The notes beneath the pieces were generated by a model. That model searched no databases, had not been told where the DNA came from, and worked only from the letters and a program-made list of their open reading frames with translations. From Streptococcus ovis DSM 16829 (lineage in GTDB: Bacteria > Bacillota > Bacilli > Lactobacillales > Streptococcaceae), in contig NZ_KB904563.1 in assembly GCF_000380125.1 (NCBI RefSeq), positions 184,323 through 248,322 on the forward strand: a DNA stretch of 64,000 nt. Direction: 5' to 3'. Made by a program: the position numbers and the translations under genes. Positions 1-9,241 of this stretch are shown in pieces. Numbering within the stretch: the first letter of the stretch is position 1; each line of letters begins with the position of its first letter.

Positions 1-670
1 TCCAGTTGCGTTGCATGTCTTTAATAGACTCTGGCCAATTGACTTCTTCCAAATCTTCAAGAAGACGCTCTGCGTAAGCCGTGATTTTCAGCATCCATTG
101 GCGCATCGGTTTGCGGACAACAGGGTAACCACCACGTTCAGACGTTCCGTCCGGCAACACTTCTTCATTGGCAATAGCTGTTCCCAACTCTTCCACCCAG
201 TTGACTGGCACTTCTGCTTCGTAAGCCAAGCCTTTTTCGTACAATTTGGTGAAAATCCACTGCGTCCACTTGTAGTAGTTCGGGTCAGTCGTATTGATTT
301 CACGGTCCCAGTCGTATGAGAAGCCAAGCGCATTGATTTGACGTTTAAAATTAGCAATGTTTTCCGCTGTAAATTCAGCTGGGTCATTACCAGTATCCAT
401 GGCGTATTGCTCAGCAGGAAGACCAAAAGCATCCCATCCCATTGGGTGAAGGACATTGTAGCCTTGCGCACGTTTGAAACGGCTAAGAATATCCGTTGCC
501 GTGTAGCCTTCTGGGTGCCCTACGTGAAGACCCGCACCAGATGGATAAGGGAACATATCCAGCGCATAAAACTTAGGCTTTGATGCATCTGTTCCTGTCT
601 TAAATGTATGGTTGTCTGCCCAGTGTTTTTGCCACTTAGGCTCAATTTCTTTATGATTATATGTAGCCAT
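1..670 (-). CDS. leuS: Leucyl-tRNA synthetase, N-terminal part (cut by window edge)
   Basis: Class I aminoacyl-tRNA synthetase that charges tRNA-Leu with leucine in the cytoplasm. The minus strand reads without stops from the ATG at 670 to the window edge, giving about 223 residues. The class I HIGH signature appears as HVGH at residues 49-52, preceded by the LeuS-typical run [10 protein letters not shown], and [12 protein letters not shown] follows. The start is set by GGAGAG placed a few bases upstream. An extended -10 (TGTTATAAT, TATAAT complement at 702-707) lies upstream, so the gene has its own promoter. The C-terminal part (KMSKS loop, anticodon domain) is outside the window. Confidence 0.96.
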   Translation of the reverse strand, partial: MATYNHKEIEPKWQKHWADNHTFKTGTDASKPKFYALDMFPYPSGAGLHVGHPEGYTATDILSRFKRAQGYNVLHPMGWDAFGLPAEQYAMDTGNDPAEFTAENIANFKRQINALGFSYDWDREINTTDPNYYKWTQWIFTKLYEKGLAYEAEVPVNWVEELGTAIANEEVLPDGTSERGGYPVVRKPMRQWMLKITAYAERLLEDLEEVNWPESIKDMQRNW

Positions 671-701
671 AATTCTCTCCATGTCAATAACTATTTTTAT
701 T

Positions 702-707
702 ATTATA
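702..707 (-). promoter_or_regulatory. leuS promoter -10
   Basis: On the minus strand TATAAT is preceded by TG and one base, i.e. an extended -10, about 30 bases before the leuS ATG. No good -35 is seen. Confidence 0.55.
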
Positions 708-722
708 ACACGAAACAAAGAA

Positions 723-759
723 AGAAAAAAGGCAGAAATCAAAAGGATTTCATGCCTTG
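723..759 (-). terminator. Rho-independent terminator of the beta-glucoside operon
   Basis: On the minus strand AGGCATGAAATC pairs with GATTTCTGCCT (one bulge) and is followed by TTTTTT. It lies just past the licT-type gene and before leuS. Confidence 0.8.
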
Positions 760-799
760 TTATTCTTTTAAAACCGTGCAATATAAGTTGGTTTTTAAT

Positions 800-1630
800 T
801 TATCCCTTGCCTATTAGTCTTTCAAAATGAATGGCCAGATAAGTTAATTCGTCAATCGTAATTGTTTTTTGGTAATGTTGTTCTAGGTATGTTTGAATCT
901 TCACGGCCTGTTTCATCCCTTCAGGCATTGTTTTACAAATTTGATCAAATAAGAGTTGATTGCCATCTTCTAGCATCTTATCTGCAAAAAAGCGTTCTAC
1001 AAAGAATCGAATATGCGTGATAAAACGTTGATAGTTTAACTCGTCATTCCCAAATCGTATATTCGGTGAGTATCGTACTAGAGTTTCCAAATCTCCAATT
1101 AATTTAGCAATTCGTCCTGCATCACTTTTATCAGACTTTTGTTGAGCATTGATAAAATGAAAAGCAATATTGGCAGCCTCTGCTTCAGGTAAAGAAATAT
1201 CGAATGATTGATTCAGAAGTTCAATAGCATAACAACCAATTCGATACTCTCTATTGTAGTATGATTTTATTTCCCAAAAGACCTTATTACCAAAGATAAA
1301 TCCTTTTTTAAAACGTTCAACTGCAAAATAAATATGATCAGTAAGACCAACCCAAAGTGATTCCTGCAAAGGAACATTCAGTACCTGTTTAGCTTGCTCA
1401 ATGATTTCCTGAGCTAAATCAAAATAGATAGAAGGAACCTCATCTAATAACCCTAATAGACGTTGAGCTTGGGGACTATCGACTGATTGAAATAGCTTAT
1501 CAATGTTAGAGCTTAGAATGATTTCACCTTGTTTTTTTCCAAAACCTATCCCTTTTCCTAACGCAATTTTTTCAGTTCCTTCATCATCAACTAAAACTAC
1601 GCTGGAGTTTAACACTTTTTTGATAATCAT
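800..1630 (-). CDS. licT: BglG/LicT family transcriptional antiterminator
   Basis: RNA-binding antiterminator that lets RNA polymerase read through a terminator when beta-glucosides are present. About 276 residues: an N-terminal CAT RNA-binding domain (about 1-55), then two PTS regulation domains. The four phosphorylatable histidines of the family are visible in the expected places: TDHIYF and IAFHF in PRD1, ITHIRF and AIHFER in PRD2, at spacing matching LicT H100, H159, H207 and H269. It is the last gene of the operon after the transporter and glucosidase, and its RNA target (RAT) is readable in the leader at 5072-5100, so it most likely controls its own operon. Start: ATG at 1630; a GTG three bases upstream is an alternative. 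By family knowledge, phosphorylation by EII and HPr sets its activity. Confidence 0.93.
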   Translation of the reverse strand: MIIKKVLNSSVVLVDDEGTEKIALGKGIGFGKKQGEIILSSNIDKLFQSVDSPQAQRLLGLLDEVPSIYFDLAQEIIEQAKQVLNVPLQESLWVGLTDHIYFAVERFKKGFIFGNKVFWEIKSYYNREYRIGCYAIELLNQSFDISLPEAEAANIAFHFINAQQKSDKSDAGRIAKLIGDLETLVRYSPNIRFGNDELNYQRFITHIRFFVERFFADKMLEDGNQLLFDQICKTMPEGMKQAVKIQTYLEQHYQKTITIDELTYLAIHFERLIGKG

Positions 1631-1677
1631 CACTCGTCCCCACTTTAAACAATTAAGTTATAATATAGCACATATTT

Positions 1678-3138
<1,461 letters not shown>

Positions 3139-4977
3139 TTAATTCACCATGCCTTTCCGTGACACAATCATCACCTCTTCATTATGAACGACACTACCAG
3201 TAACCTTTTTAATATCTAACTCATAGTCATTTTGATTGGTGACTAGCGCCATGACAGTCGTATCATATCCAGCTTCTTCAATAACTGGAATATCAAATTC
3301 AAGCAGGATGTCTCCTGGTTCAACGATTGCCCCAATCTCAACCTTTGGATAGAATCCTTTACCTTGTAATTGCACCGTATCAATACCAACATGAAAAAGA
3401 ATTTCTGCCCCATTTTCTGCTGTCAAAGCAATAGCATGACCTGTTTCATAAACTAGACTAACCTCTCCAGCAACAGGAGCATAAAGAACCCCATTGGACG
3501 GCTTAATAGCTAATCCGTCACCTACAAGTTTTGAAGCAAACACAGAATCATTTACATTCTCAAGAGCTACTACTTCACCATCAACAGGCGAAACGAAAGC
3601 AACATCCTTTTTCTCAATGTTCTCGTGATTTTCCTCAACAGTTGCATCTTTAAATGTAATAAAAGTGAAGATAAATGATAAAACGATTGAAATTGCAAAT
3701 GCAATCCATGCATTCATAAAGTTTGATCCGCCGTTTGGATCAATATACATCGTCATAGTGGCCAAACCAGGTCCAACTAATGCAAAAGCTTTTAGAGCTG
3801 TCAAACCAATTGCAACACCACCAAAGAAGGAGCTAGCAACAACACTATATAACACTTTACGGTGTTGAATAGTCACCCCATAAAGCGCAGGCTCAGTGAT
3901 ACCAAATAAAGCTGAAATCCCTGCTGAAACTGCTGTAGCACGAAGCTTTGAATCTTTAGTTTTCAGAGCAACAGCAAATGATGCACCTGATTCTGAAATA
4001 TTATGCGCAAGGGAAGCTGGTAAGTACAACGTTTCAAATCCAGCTTTCATCGCTTCAATGGCATATGGTAGCATCGCTTTGTGCATCCCCGTAACAACCA
4101 TAAACGGTAAGATAGCTGCAAGGATACCGGTTGCTAACCAGCCAAGAGTATTGTGTAGGGCAACCACTGCAGCTGCGAGTAATTGACCCAAATTAAAACC
4201 AAGAGGCCCTAAGATAAGAAGTGTAACTGGAACGGTGATAGCCAGTGCTACCATCGGTACAAAGAAAATTCGTATTGGTTTTGGGGTATATTTAGTCAAT
4301 ACTTTTTCCATCACAGCAAAGAATAGAGTTGATAGAATAGCTGGAAAGACTTGATAAGGATAGGCGATATTTTGAATTGTGAATCCAAATAACTGAGTTC
4401 CTTCTGCCAGCATAGCTGTCACACTCGGTAGCAGTAATGCGCCTACTGCCGATGCTGCAACTAATTCATTGACACGCAATTTTTTTGCTGTATTATACGC
4501 CACCAAAACTGGCAAGAAATAAAGCGGAGCATCACCAATCTGATTGAAAATGGTATAAGTAATAGATGTCTTATCCATCCAGCCAATCCATGCAAATAGC
4601 ATAAGCACTGACTTGAGAACCCCACCACCCGCGACTGCAGGTACGACTGGTTGAAAAATCGCAACCAAGAAATCTAAGAAAATTGCTCCCCAATTTTGCT
4701 TTTGACCTTTACTTACCGCGGAATTAGTTGAAAGATTTCCCAATAACGGCTGCACTTGATCGTATACCTCATTTACTTCGTTTCCAATGATAATTTGGGT
4801 TTGCGCATTTTGACGAACCCCCATCACACCATCAATTTTTTCAAGAGCAGCTATGTTTGCTTTAGCATTATCAATTAAGGTAAAGCGTAAACGTGTAGAA
4901 CAATGTTCTAAATGAGCAACATTTTCTTTACCACCAATATTAGCCACAATTTCTTTAGCTGTTTGTGTATAATCCAT
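3139..4977 (-). CDS. bglP: Beta-glucoside-specific PTS transporter, EIIBCA
   Basis: Single-chain sugar phosphotransferase permease that imports and phosphorylates beta-glucosides. 612 residues in the order EIIB (about 1-90, active cysteine in HLEHCSTRLRF), EIIC (about 105-450, multiple membrane segments), and EIIA of the glucose type (about 475-612, active histidine in ILFHVGIDTV). The start MDYTQTAKEIV is chosen because AAGGAG sits eight bases upstream; the longer reading frame to 5010 runs into the leader terminator. First gene of bglP-bglA-licT. Upstream are promoter, cre-like site, RAT and terminator, so induction by antitermination plus catabolite repression is expected. Confidence 0.95.
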   Translation of the reverse strand: MDYTQTAKEIVANIGGKENVAHLEHCSTRLRFTLIDNAKANIAALEKIDGVMGVRQNAQTQIIIGNEVNEVYDQVQPLLGNLSTNSAVSKGQKQNWGAIFLDFLVAIFQPVVPAVAGGGVLKSVLMLFAWIGWMDKTSITYTIFNQIGDAPLYFLPVLVAYNTAKKLRVNELVAASAVGALLLPSVTAMLAEGTQLFGFTIQNIAYPYQVFPAILSTLFFAVMEKVLTKYTPKPIRIFFVPMVALAITVPVTLLILGPLGFNLGQLLAAAVVALHNTLGWLATGILAAILPFMVVTGMHKAMLPYAIEAMKAGFETLYLPASLAHNISESGASFAVALKTKDSKLRATAVSAGISALFGITEPALYGVTIQHRKVLYSVVASSFFGGVAIGLTALKAFALVGPGLATMTMYIDPNGGSNFMNAWIAFAISIVLSFIFTFITFKDATVEENHENIEKKDVAFVSPVDGEVVALENVNDSVFASKLVGDGLAIKPSNGVLYAPVAGEVSLVYETGHAIALTAENGAEILFHVGIDTVQLQGKGFYPKVEIGAIVEPGDILLEFDIPVIEEAGYDTTVMALVTNQNDYELDIKKVTGSVVHNEEVMIVSRKGMVN

Positions 4978-5020
4978 AGGAATTCTCCTTTTAATTTTTT
5001 TGTCAAACATTTAGTAAAAA

Positions 5021-5077
5021 CAAAAGGACCTTCACAGAACGATACCCCAAAAATGGATACTGTTCTATAAAGGTCCT
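5021..5077 (-). terminator. Leader terminator overlapping the RAT
   Basis: On the minus strand AGGACCTTTATAGAAC..GTATCC pairs with GGTATCGTTCTGTGAAGGTCCT over a long stem, followed by TTTTGTTTTT. Its 5' arm overlaps the 3' end of the RAT by five bases, so RAT folding and terminator folding exclude each other. Confidence 0.9.
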
Positions 5078-5100
5078 GCCTGCATCACCAGTCACATGCC
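5072..5100 (-). promoter_or_regulatory. Ribonucleic antiterminator (RAT) for LicT-type protein
   Basis: A 29-base minus-strand segment beginning GGCATGTGACTGGTGATGC and ending GGCAGGACC closely follows the bgl/lic RAT consensus (GGATTGTTACTGCATTCGCA...GGCAAAACC). It sits directly upstream of and overlaps the leader terminator. Confidence 0.9.
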
Positions 5101-5114
5101 TAACATTTAAATTT

Positions 5115-5143
5115 ATTATACATGATAACTTTGAAAGCGTCAA
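5115..5143 (-). promoter_or_regulatory. bglP promoter
   Basis: TTGACG (complement at 5138-5143), a 17-base spacer and TATAAT (complement at 5115-5120). The expected start of transcription is just before the RAT. Confidence 0.85.
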
Positions 5144-5145
5144 CA
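5132..5145 (+). promoter_or_regulatory. cre-like site (CcpA) over the bglP -35
   Basis: TGAAAGCGTCAACA matches the catabolite-responsive element TGWAARCGYTWWCW with one mismatch (C for T in position 10). It covers the -35 hexamer, a position suited to repression. Confidence 0.7.
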
Positions 5146-5317
5146 TTTTTAGATAAAAAATTTGCGCATTCATCCTATTTTAATTTTAATCTCATCAAAA
5201 TATGTTCAACAGAGATACAAACATGACGAATTATACAAAAGACAGGTTTTCAATGCTTCAAAGGGATGATATTGAATGCATTTCATTAAATTATGTTATC
5301 AAATCTAAAGAAGTTCT

Positions 5318-6166
5318 TTATTTCTCGTCTCCCAAATACTCTTTTAAATCAGCCATCACCTGTTCTCCATCAGAGAGACCAAGATTGTAAATTTCATCAA
5401 ACTTGTCTGGATTTTTTTCGAGACGGCCAATTTTTACAGAGCGACTTGGTCGAATGGCAAAGAGTTCACCCGCCTTTTCTAAGTCAATAATCTGCTCTAC
5501 CGTCGCATTATAGTGGAGTGGGCGCTCAGAGGCTACTTTAACAAATTTAGGATATTTCTTATACAAGAGTTTGTAAATACGCCCACTAGACGGTTTCTTC
5601 CGATAATCCAAGGGACGCGTCAAGATAACAATCAACTTGTCAAAACCAAGGCTTCTAGCAAAGTCCACAGGAATACTGTCCGACAAACCTCCGTCCAGAT
5701 ATTTCTTGCCTTTCCATTCGACAATCCGTGAAGCCACTGGCAAGGCAGAGCTAGCCCGCAATACCTCCATTTCTTCAAAGACATTCCCAATTTTGAAGTA
5801 TTCAGCCTGCCCCGTTTCGATGTTGGTCGCTGTCGCATAAAAGTCAACATCAGAATTTTCAAAGGCTTCTTCATCAAATACATCCAATTTCATCGGAATT
5901 TCATAATAGGTAAAGTCTTTGTTGACAACATTCCCTGTTTTCAGCCAAGAACGAAGCCCCATATAGTTGGGATATGAGATATATTTTTTATTGTAGCGCA
6001 GGGCACGACCACGTTGGCCCGATACATAATTGACACCAAAAAGGGCACCCGCAGATACGGACACAATCCCATCTACCTGAATCCCTGCATCTAAGAAGGC
6101 ATCCAACACCCCTGCTGTGTAGAGACCACGCATTCCGCCACCTTCTAATACTAATCCAACCGTCAT
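5318..6166 (-). CDS. Patatin-like phospholipase family protein
   Basis: 282 residues, patatin/RssA-type alpha-beta hydrolase. The oxyanion glycine stretch LEGGGMRGLYTAG is at residues 7-19, the nucleophile serine is in SVSAGALFG, and the DG of the Ser-Asp dyad is in YLDGGLSDSIPV. Such proteins are cytoplasmic or membrane-associated lipid acyl hydrolases; the substrate cannot be told from sequence. It lies alone between the beta-glucoside operon leader and the pepO terminator. Function beyond acyl hydrolase is not known here. Confidence 0.85.
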   Translation of the reverse strand: MTVGLVLEGGGMRGLYTAGVLDAFLDAGIQVDGIVSVSAGALFGVNYVSGQRGRALRYNKKYISYPNYMGLRSWLKTGNVVNKDFTYYEIPMKLDVFDEEAFENSDVDFYATATNIETGQAEYFKIGNVFEEMEVLRASSALPVASRIVEWKGKKYLDGGLSDSIPVDFARSLGFDKLIVILTRPLDYRKKPSSGRIYKLLYKKYPKFVKVASERPLHYNATVEQIIDLEKAGELFAIRPSRSVKIGRLEKNPDKFDEIYNLGLSDGEQVMADLKEYLGDEK

Positions 6167-6224
6167 GCTCTACCCCACTTTCATTTTTGTTTTTCATTAT
6201 AGCAAAAAATATGTAGAAAGTAAC

Positions 6225-6254
6225 AAAAAAGACGAGTTTGATAGAGAACTCGTC
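6225..6254 (-). terminator. pepO terminator
   Basis: GACGAGTT(C) and AACTCGTC form a perfect stem with a seven-base loop, followed on the minus strand by TTTTTT. Confidence 0.85.
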
Positions 6255-6263
6255 TTTTGTATC

Positions 6264-8159
6264 TTACCAAATAATCACACGTTCTTCTGGTGCGCGCCAC
6301 ATTGAGTCACCTTCTTTGATGTCAAATTCTTCATGGAATTCTGGGAAGTTGGTCAATGTCACGTTGGTACGGAGTTTCGCTGGTGCATGGACATCGACAG
6401 ACGCCATCATCTGCATAAATTCCTCACGCGCCTTCATCCTCCAAATGGTTGCAAAATTAACAAAGAAGTCATGGGCTGAGAAGTCTGCTTCTTTTTGAGC
6501 TGCTTCAAGCGCACAGGCAACACCACCAAGGTCAGCCACGTTTTCAGAAACGGTTAATTTCCCGTTGACCTTCGCACCGTAAGAATCCAGTCCATCAAAC
6601 TGTGCTACTACCTTGTCTGTCCGCTCCTTAAAGGCTGCGTAATCTTCGTCCTTCCACCAGTTGTTAAGGCTACCATTTTCATCAAATGAAGCTCCGTTGG
6701 TATCAAAGGCGTGAGAAATCTCGTGGGCAATGACCGCACCAATCCCACCATAATTTGCGGACGAACTTTGCTCCAACGAGTAGAACGGCGCCTGCAAAAT
6801 AGCAGCTGGAAAGACAATCTTATTTTGCTGTGGGCTGTAATAAGCATTGACCATGTGGGCTGGCATCCCCCACTCTGTCGTGTCCACAGGCTTATTCCAC
6901 TTGCTCCAGCTGTGGGCAATCGAAATCTTAGCCAGATTCTGCGCATTTTCAATAAGGGAAAGAGTTTCGTCAATCACTTTTTTCGCATAGGTTTCTGGCA
7001 ATTTTTCAGGATAGCCAATATGCGGGGTGATGATATTCAACTTGGTAATAGCTTTTTCACGGGTCTCAGGAGCTAGCCAGTCGGCTGTTTCCAAGCGTGA
7101 TTTATAGACGTCAATCATGGTCGCTACTTTAGCCTCCACATCAGCTTTCGCTTCAGCTGAGAATTTCTCCCCTGCATACCAGAGCCCGAGTGCTTGATTG
7201 AAAGGTCCCTCTGCCAAGTAGTACGCGGCTTTTTTCTTCTCCTGAGCCTGTGGTGTTCCAGAAAGAGCTCGGCCATAAGCACCAGCTAAGACCCGAATTT
7301 CGTCCGTTAAATAAGACGTGTAAGCCGTTGCTGCCCCATACAAGAGGACAGCCTTCAAGAATGGCCAGTTCTTTTCAGAATAATATTCTGCTGCAAAATC
7401 TGTCCAGAAACGTTCTTCAGGAACAATGACTTGCTCAGGAAGTTGACCTAAAATTTCTGTAAAAATAGCATCCAACGGCAACTCTGGCGTTAATTTCGTG
7501 AAATCTACCCACTTGTAAGGGTGGTACAATTTAGCGTACTCAGATCCTTCCTCGCGTGAAAGAACATACTGAGCCACTTTTGCGTCCAGCGCGATAAATT
7601 TATCCAAAATATCGATCGCTTCATCTTTTGGTAAACCTAGTGCAACGAGCAAATCTTCCTGCGTTTGACGCCAGGTTGCTAGCAACTCCTTACCTTTTTC
7701 ATGATCTTCTGCATAGTAGGTTGTGTCTGGTAAGATGGTTGATGGTGCATCTGCCCAGAGAACATTGGTCTTAGCATCCATAAAGTCTGGTGCTACACCA
7801 AACCAGAGTAAGTTTGGTTTGCCATCCATTTCATAGTTTGCCATCTTCTCAGCAAATTCCTTGAAAGATCCTAGTCCGCGATATTCTTCCAAGAGTGCTT
7901 GAATTGGCGCAACACCAACCTTGTCGCGGGTGCCAAAGTCCGCCACTTGACGGTGGAACTTCACAAAGTTTTGCAAAATCGTATCTTCAGGAACATCTTT
8001 ACCTTCCAACCATTTGTCGGTTGTGCTGAGCATGAGTTCTTCAATCTCATCTGCCAAATCTGTAAAACCACCTGTACGAGCCTTGTCATCAGGAATGACC
8101 GCTTTTTTCGCCCATTCGCCATTGACCGCTTCGTAAAAATCATCTTGATAACGTGTCAT
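6264..8159 (-). CDS. pepO: Endopeptidase O, M13 family metallopeptidase
   Basis: Neprilysin-like zinc endopeptidase of 631 residues, the usual length of streptococcal and lactococcal PepO. The zinc motif HEISHAFD is at about residues 479-486 and the third ligand in SENVADLGG at about 537. No signal peptide is seen; in streptococci PepO is known both as a cytoplasmic peptidase and as a leaderless surface or secreted protein that binds host factors. Start ATG at 8159 with AGGAGAA upstream. Monocistronic, with its own terminator. Divergent from the interrupted zinc-ribbon gene at 8291. Confidence 0.95.
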   Translation of the reverse strand: MTRYQDDFYEAVNGEWAKKAVIPDDKARTGGFTDLADEIEELMLSTTDKWLEGKDVPEDTILQNFVKFHRQVADFGTRDKVGVAPIQALLEEYRGLGSFKEFAEKMANYEMDGKPNLLWFGVAPDFMDAKTNVLWADAPSTILPDTTYYAEDHEKGKELLATWRQTQEDLLVALGLPKDEAIDILDKFIALDAKVAQYVLSREEGSEYAKLYHPYKWVDFTKLTPELPLDAIFTEILGQLPEQVIVPEERFWTDFAAEYYSEKNWPFLKAVLLYGAATAYTSYLTDEIRVLAGAYGRALSGTPQAQEKKKAAYYLAEGPFNQALGLWYAGEKFSAEAKADVEAKVATMIDVYKSRLETADWLAPETREKAITKLNIITPHIGYPEKLPETYAKKVIDETLSLIENAQNLAKISIAHSWSKWNKPVDTTEWGMPAHMVNAYYSPQQNKIVFPAAILQAPFYSLEQSSSANYGGIGAVIAHEISHAFDTNGASFDENGSLNNWWKDEDYAAFKERTDKVVAQFDGLDSYGAKVNGKLTVSENVADLGGVACALEAAQKEADFSAHDFFVNFATIWRMKAREEFMQMMASVDVHAPAKLRTNVTLTNFPEFHEEFDIKEGDSMWRAPEERVIIW

Positions 8160-8290
8160 ACTGTTCTCCTTTTCTATTCTTTATTATGGTATCAAAAAAA
8201 GTCATTCCTTGCATCTGTTAAATAAGGGTTTTCTCCTAAAATTTCCGATTGACAGGAACCGATGTTCAATCTACAATGGAGGTATCGAAT

Positions 8291-8485
8291 ATGGCACCAT
8301 CTTTCATGTGCAGTTACTGTCACCATACTGAATTCATCACCGCAAAACAAATTAAAGGATACGCTGGAATGATTCCTGCAAAATAAAAACTGATCTTTGA
8401 TCCACAAGCCCTCTACCATGATATTTGTAAACATTGTGGCACTGTTGCTCGTTCGTATATTGAACACCCTGAAAAACTAAACTAG
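8291..8485 (+). pseudogene. Small zinc-ribbon protein interrupted by an in-frame stop
   Basis: A 64-codon frame with ribosome binding site GGAGG before the ATG at 8291. It reads through to a TAG at 8483-8485 except for a TAA at codon 32 (8384-8386). Before the stop it has CSYC, after it CKHC, the two halves of a CxxC...CxxC zinc ribbon, followed by GTVARSYIEHPEKLN. Both halves keep good coding sense in the same frame, so one base change (for example G to T in a GAA codon) probably inactivated it. Similar short zinc-ribbon proteins are annotated as TFIIIB-like in streptococci; role unknown. A terminator follows at once. Confidence 0.8.
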
Positions 8486-8513
8486 GACTTGGAAATTCCA
8501 AGTCCTAGTTTTT
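8480..8513. terminator. Terminator between zinc-ribbon pseudogene and dtd
   Basis: CTAGGACTTGGA pairs with TCCAAGTCCTAG around a short loop; TTTTT follows on the plus strand. The perfect stem could serve both converging genes, though the T-tract on the minus strand is broken. Confidence 0.8.
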
Positions 8514-8955
8514 ATCTATTCTTCGTATCCAACACAATGGTCACAGGGCCATCGTTTACCAGAGAGACTTTCATATCTGCTCCAAAAATACCTGTCTGTA
8601 CGGGAACAAATGCTGCTAGTCCCCCATTGAATTGGTCATAGAGTTGACTGGCCAGTTCAGGCTTAGCAGCTCCTGTGAAGGCTGGTCGATTTCCTTTTTT
8701 CGTGTCCGCAAAGAGGGTGAATTGGGAAATGGACAGAATCTCTCCCTTGATATCTTGCACAGATAAGTTCATCTTATCATTCTCATCAGAAAATATCCGC
8801 ATCTGGCTAATTTTCCGCACGGCATAGTCAATATCTTCTTGCCCATCCTCAGGCGAAACTCCCACCAAAAGAAGGAGGCCTGCCCCGATTTTACCACGGA
8901 CAATATCTTCAATTGTCACCGCCGCTTCCGAGACACGCTGTATAATAATTTTCAT
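8512..8955 (-). CDS. dtd: D-aminoacyl-tRNA deacylase
   Basis: 147 residues. Hydrolyses D-amino acids wrongly attached to tRNA (for example D-Tyr-tRNA) in the cytoplasm. The DTD signatures are present: SQFTLFAD near residue 77, KGNRPAF, and the cis-Gly-Pro type motif NDGPVTI near the C terminus. Start MKIIIQRV at 8955. It lies downstream of rel, the same order as in other streptococci, with about 280 bases between them. Confidence 0.95.
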   Translation of the reverse strand: MKIIIQRVSEAAVTIEDIVRGKIGAGLLLLVGVSPEDGQEDIDYAVRKISQMRIFSDENDKMNLSVQDIKGEILSISQFTLFADTKKGNRPAFTGAAKPELASQLYDQFNGGLAAFVPVQTGIFGADMKVSLVNDGPVTIVLDTKNR

Positions 8956-9237
8956 AATATTCCTTTTAACAGTTGTAGTTCAAGCCCACACTTTCTTTGT
9001 TTTAAGAAGTCGGGCGAAACAGTCCACTGGACTGGAAGGGATGAAAAGCACAGTTTTTCTATTTCCCTTGATTAAAAAGTTCCCTAAGCCTTATCTGAAA
9101 ATATCTTAACACGGTTGTTATTCCAAAGCGAGACTAGGCAACGAAGTTGAAATAGCCTGATGAAATAAGAGCCCCCGAACTGTAGAAAGACTCCCGTCTT
9201 TCCTCATTTCCAACCTAAAACAGTCCCCCAGACTGTT
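8956..9237. other. Intergenic region between dtd and rel
   Basis: 282 bases with no supported gene. It holds two hairpins: GAAAGAC-TCCC-GTCTTTC at 9185-9202 and the rel-terminal hairpin at 9215-9241. A direct/inverted echo of ACAGTCCACTGGACTG lies near 9019-9034. No known repeat family was recognised. Confidence 0.5.
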
Positions 9238-9241
9238 TTAG
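9215..9241 (-). terminator. Hairpin overlapping the rel stop codon
   Basis: CTAAAACAGTC and GACTGTTTTAG form an 11-bp perfect stem with five loop bases. The rel stop codon lies inside it. The T-tract after it is weak (TTTTAG), so termination may be partial. Confidence 0.6.

Noticed and set aside
6608-7076. Two 121-codon frames opposite or out of phase with pepO
   Set aside because: Shadows of pepO with tryptophan- and arginine-rich nonsense composition.
8192-8467. 91-codon minus-strand frame between pepO and dtd
   Set aside because: Lies opposite the zinc-ribbon pseudogene, has no ribosome binding site and no sensible protein character.
8956-9237. Possible BOX or RUP element between dtd and rel
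   Set aside because: Block order and sequence do not match these elements as I know them; only simple hairpins are present.
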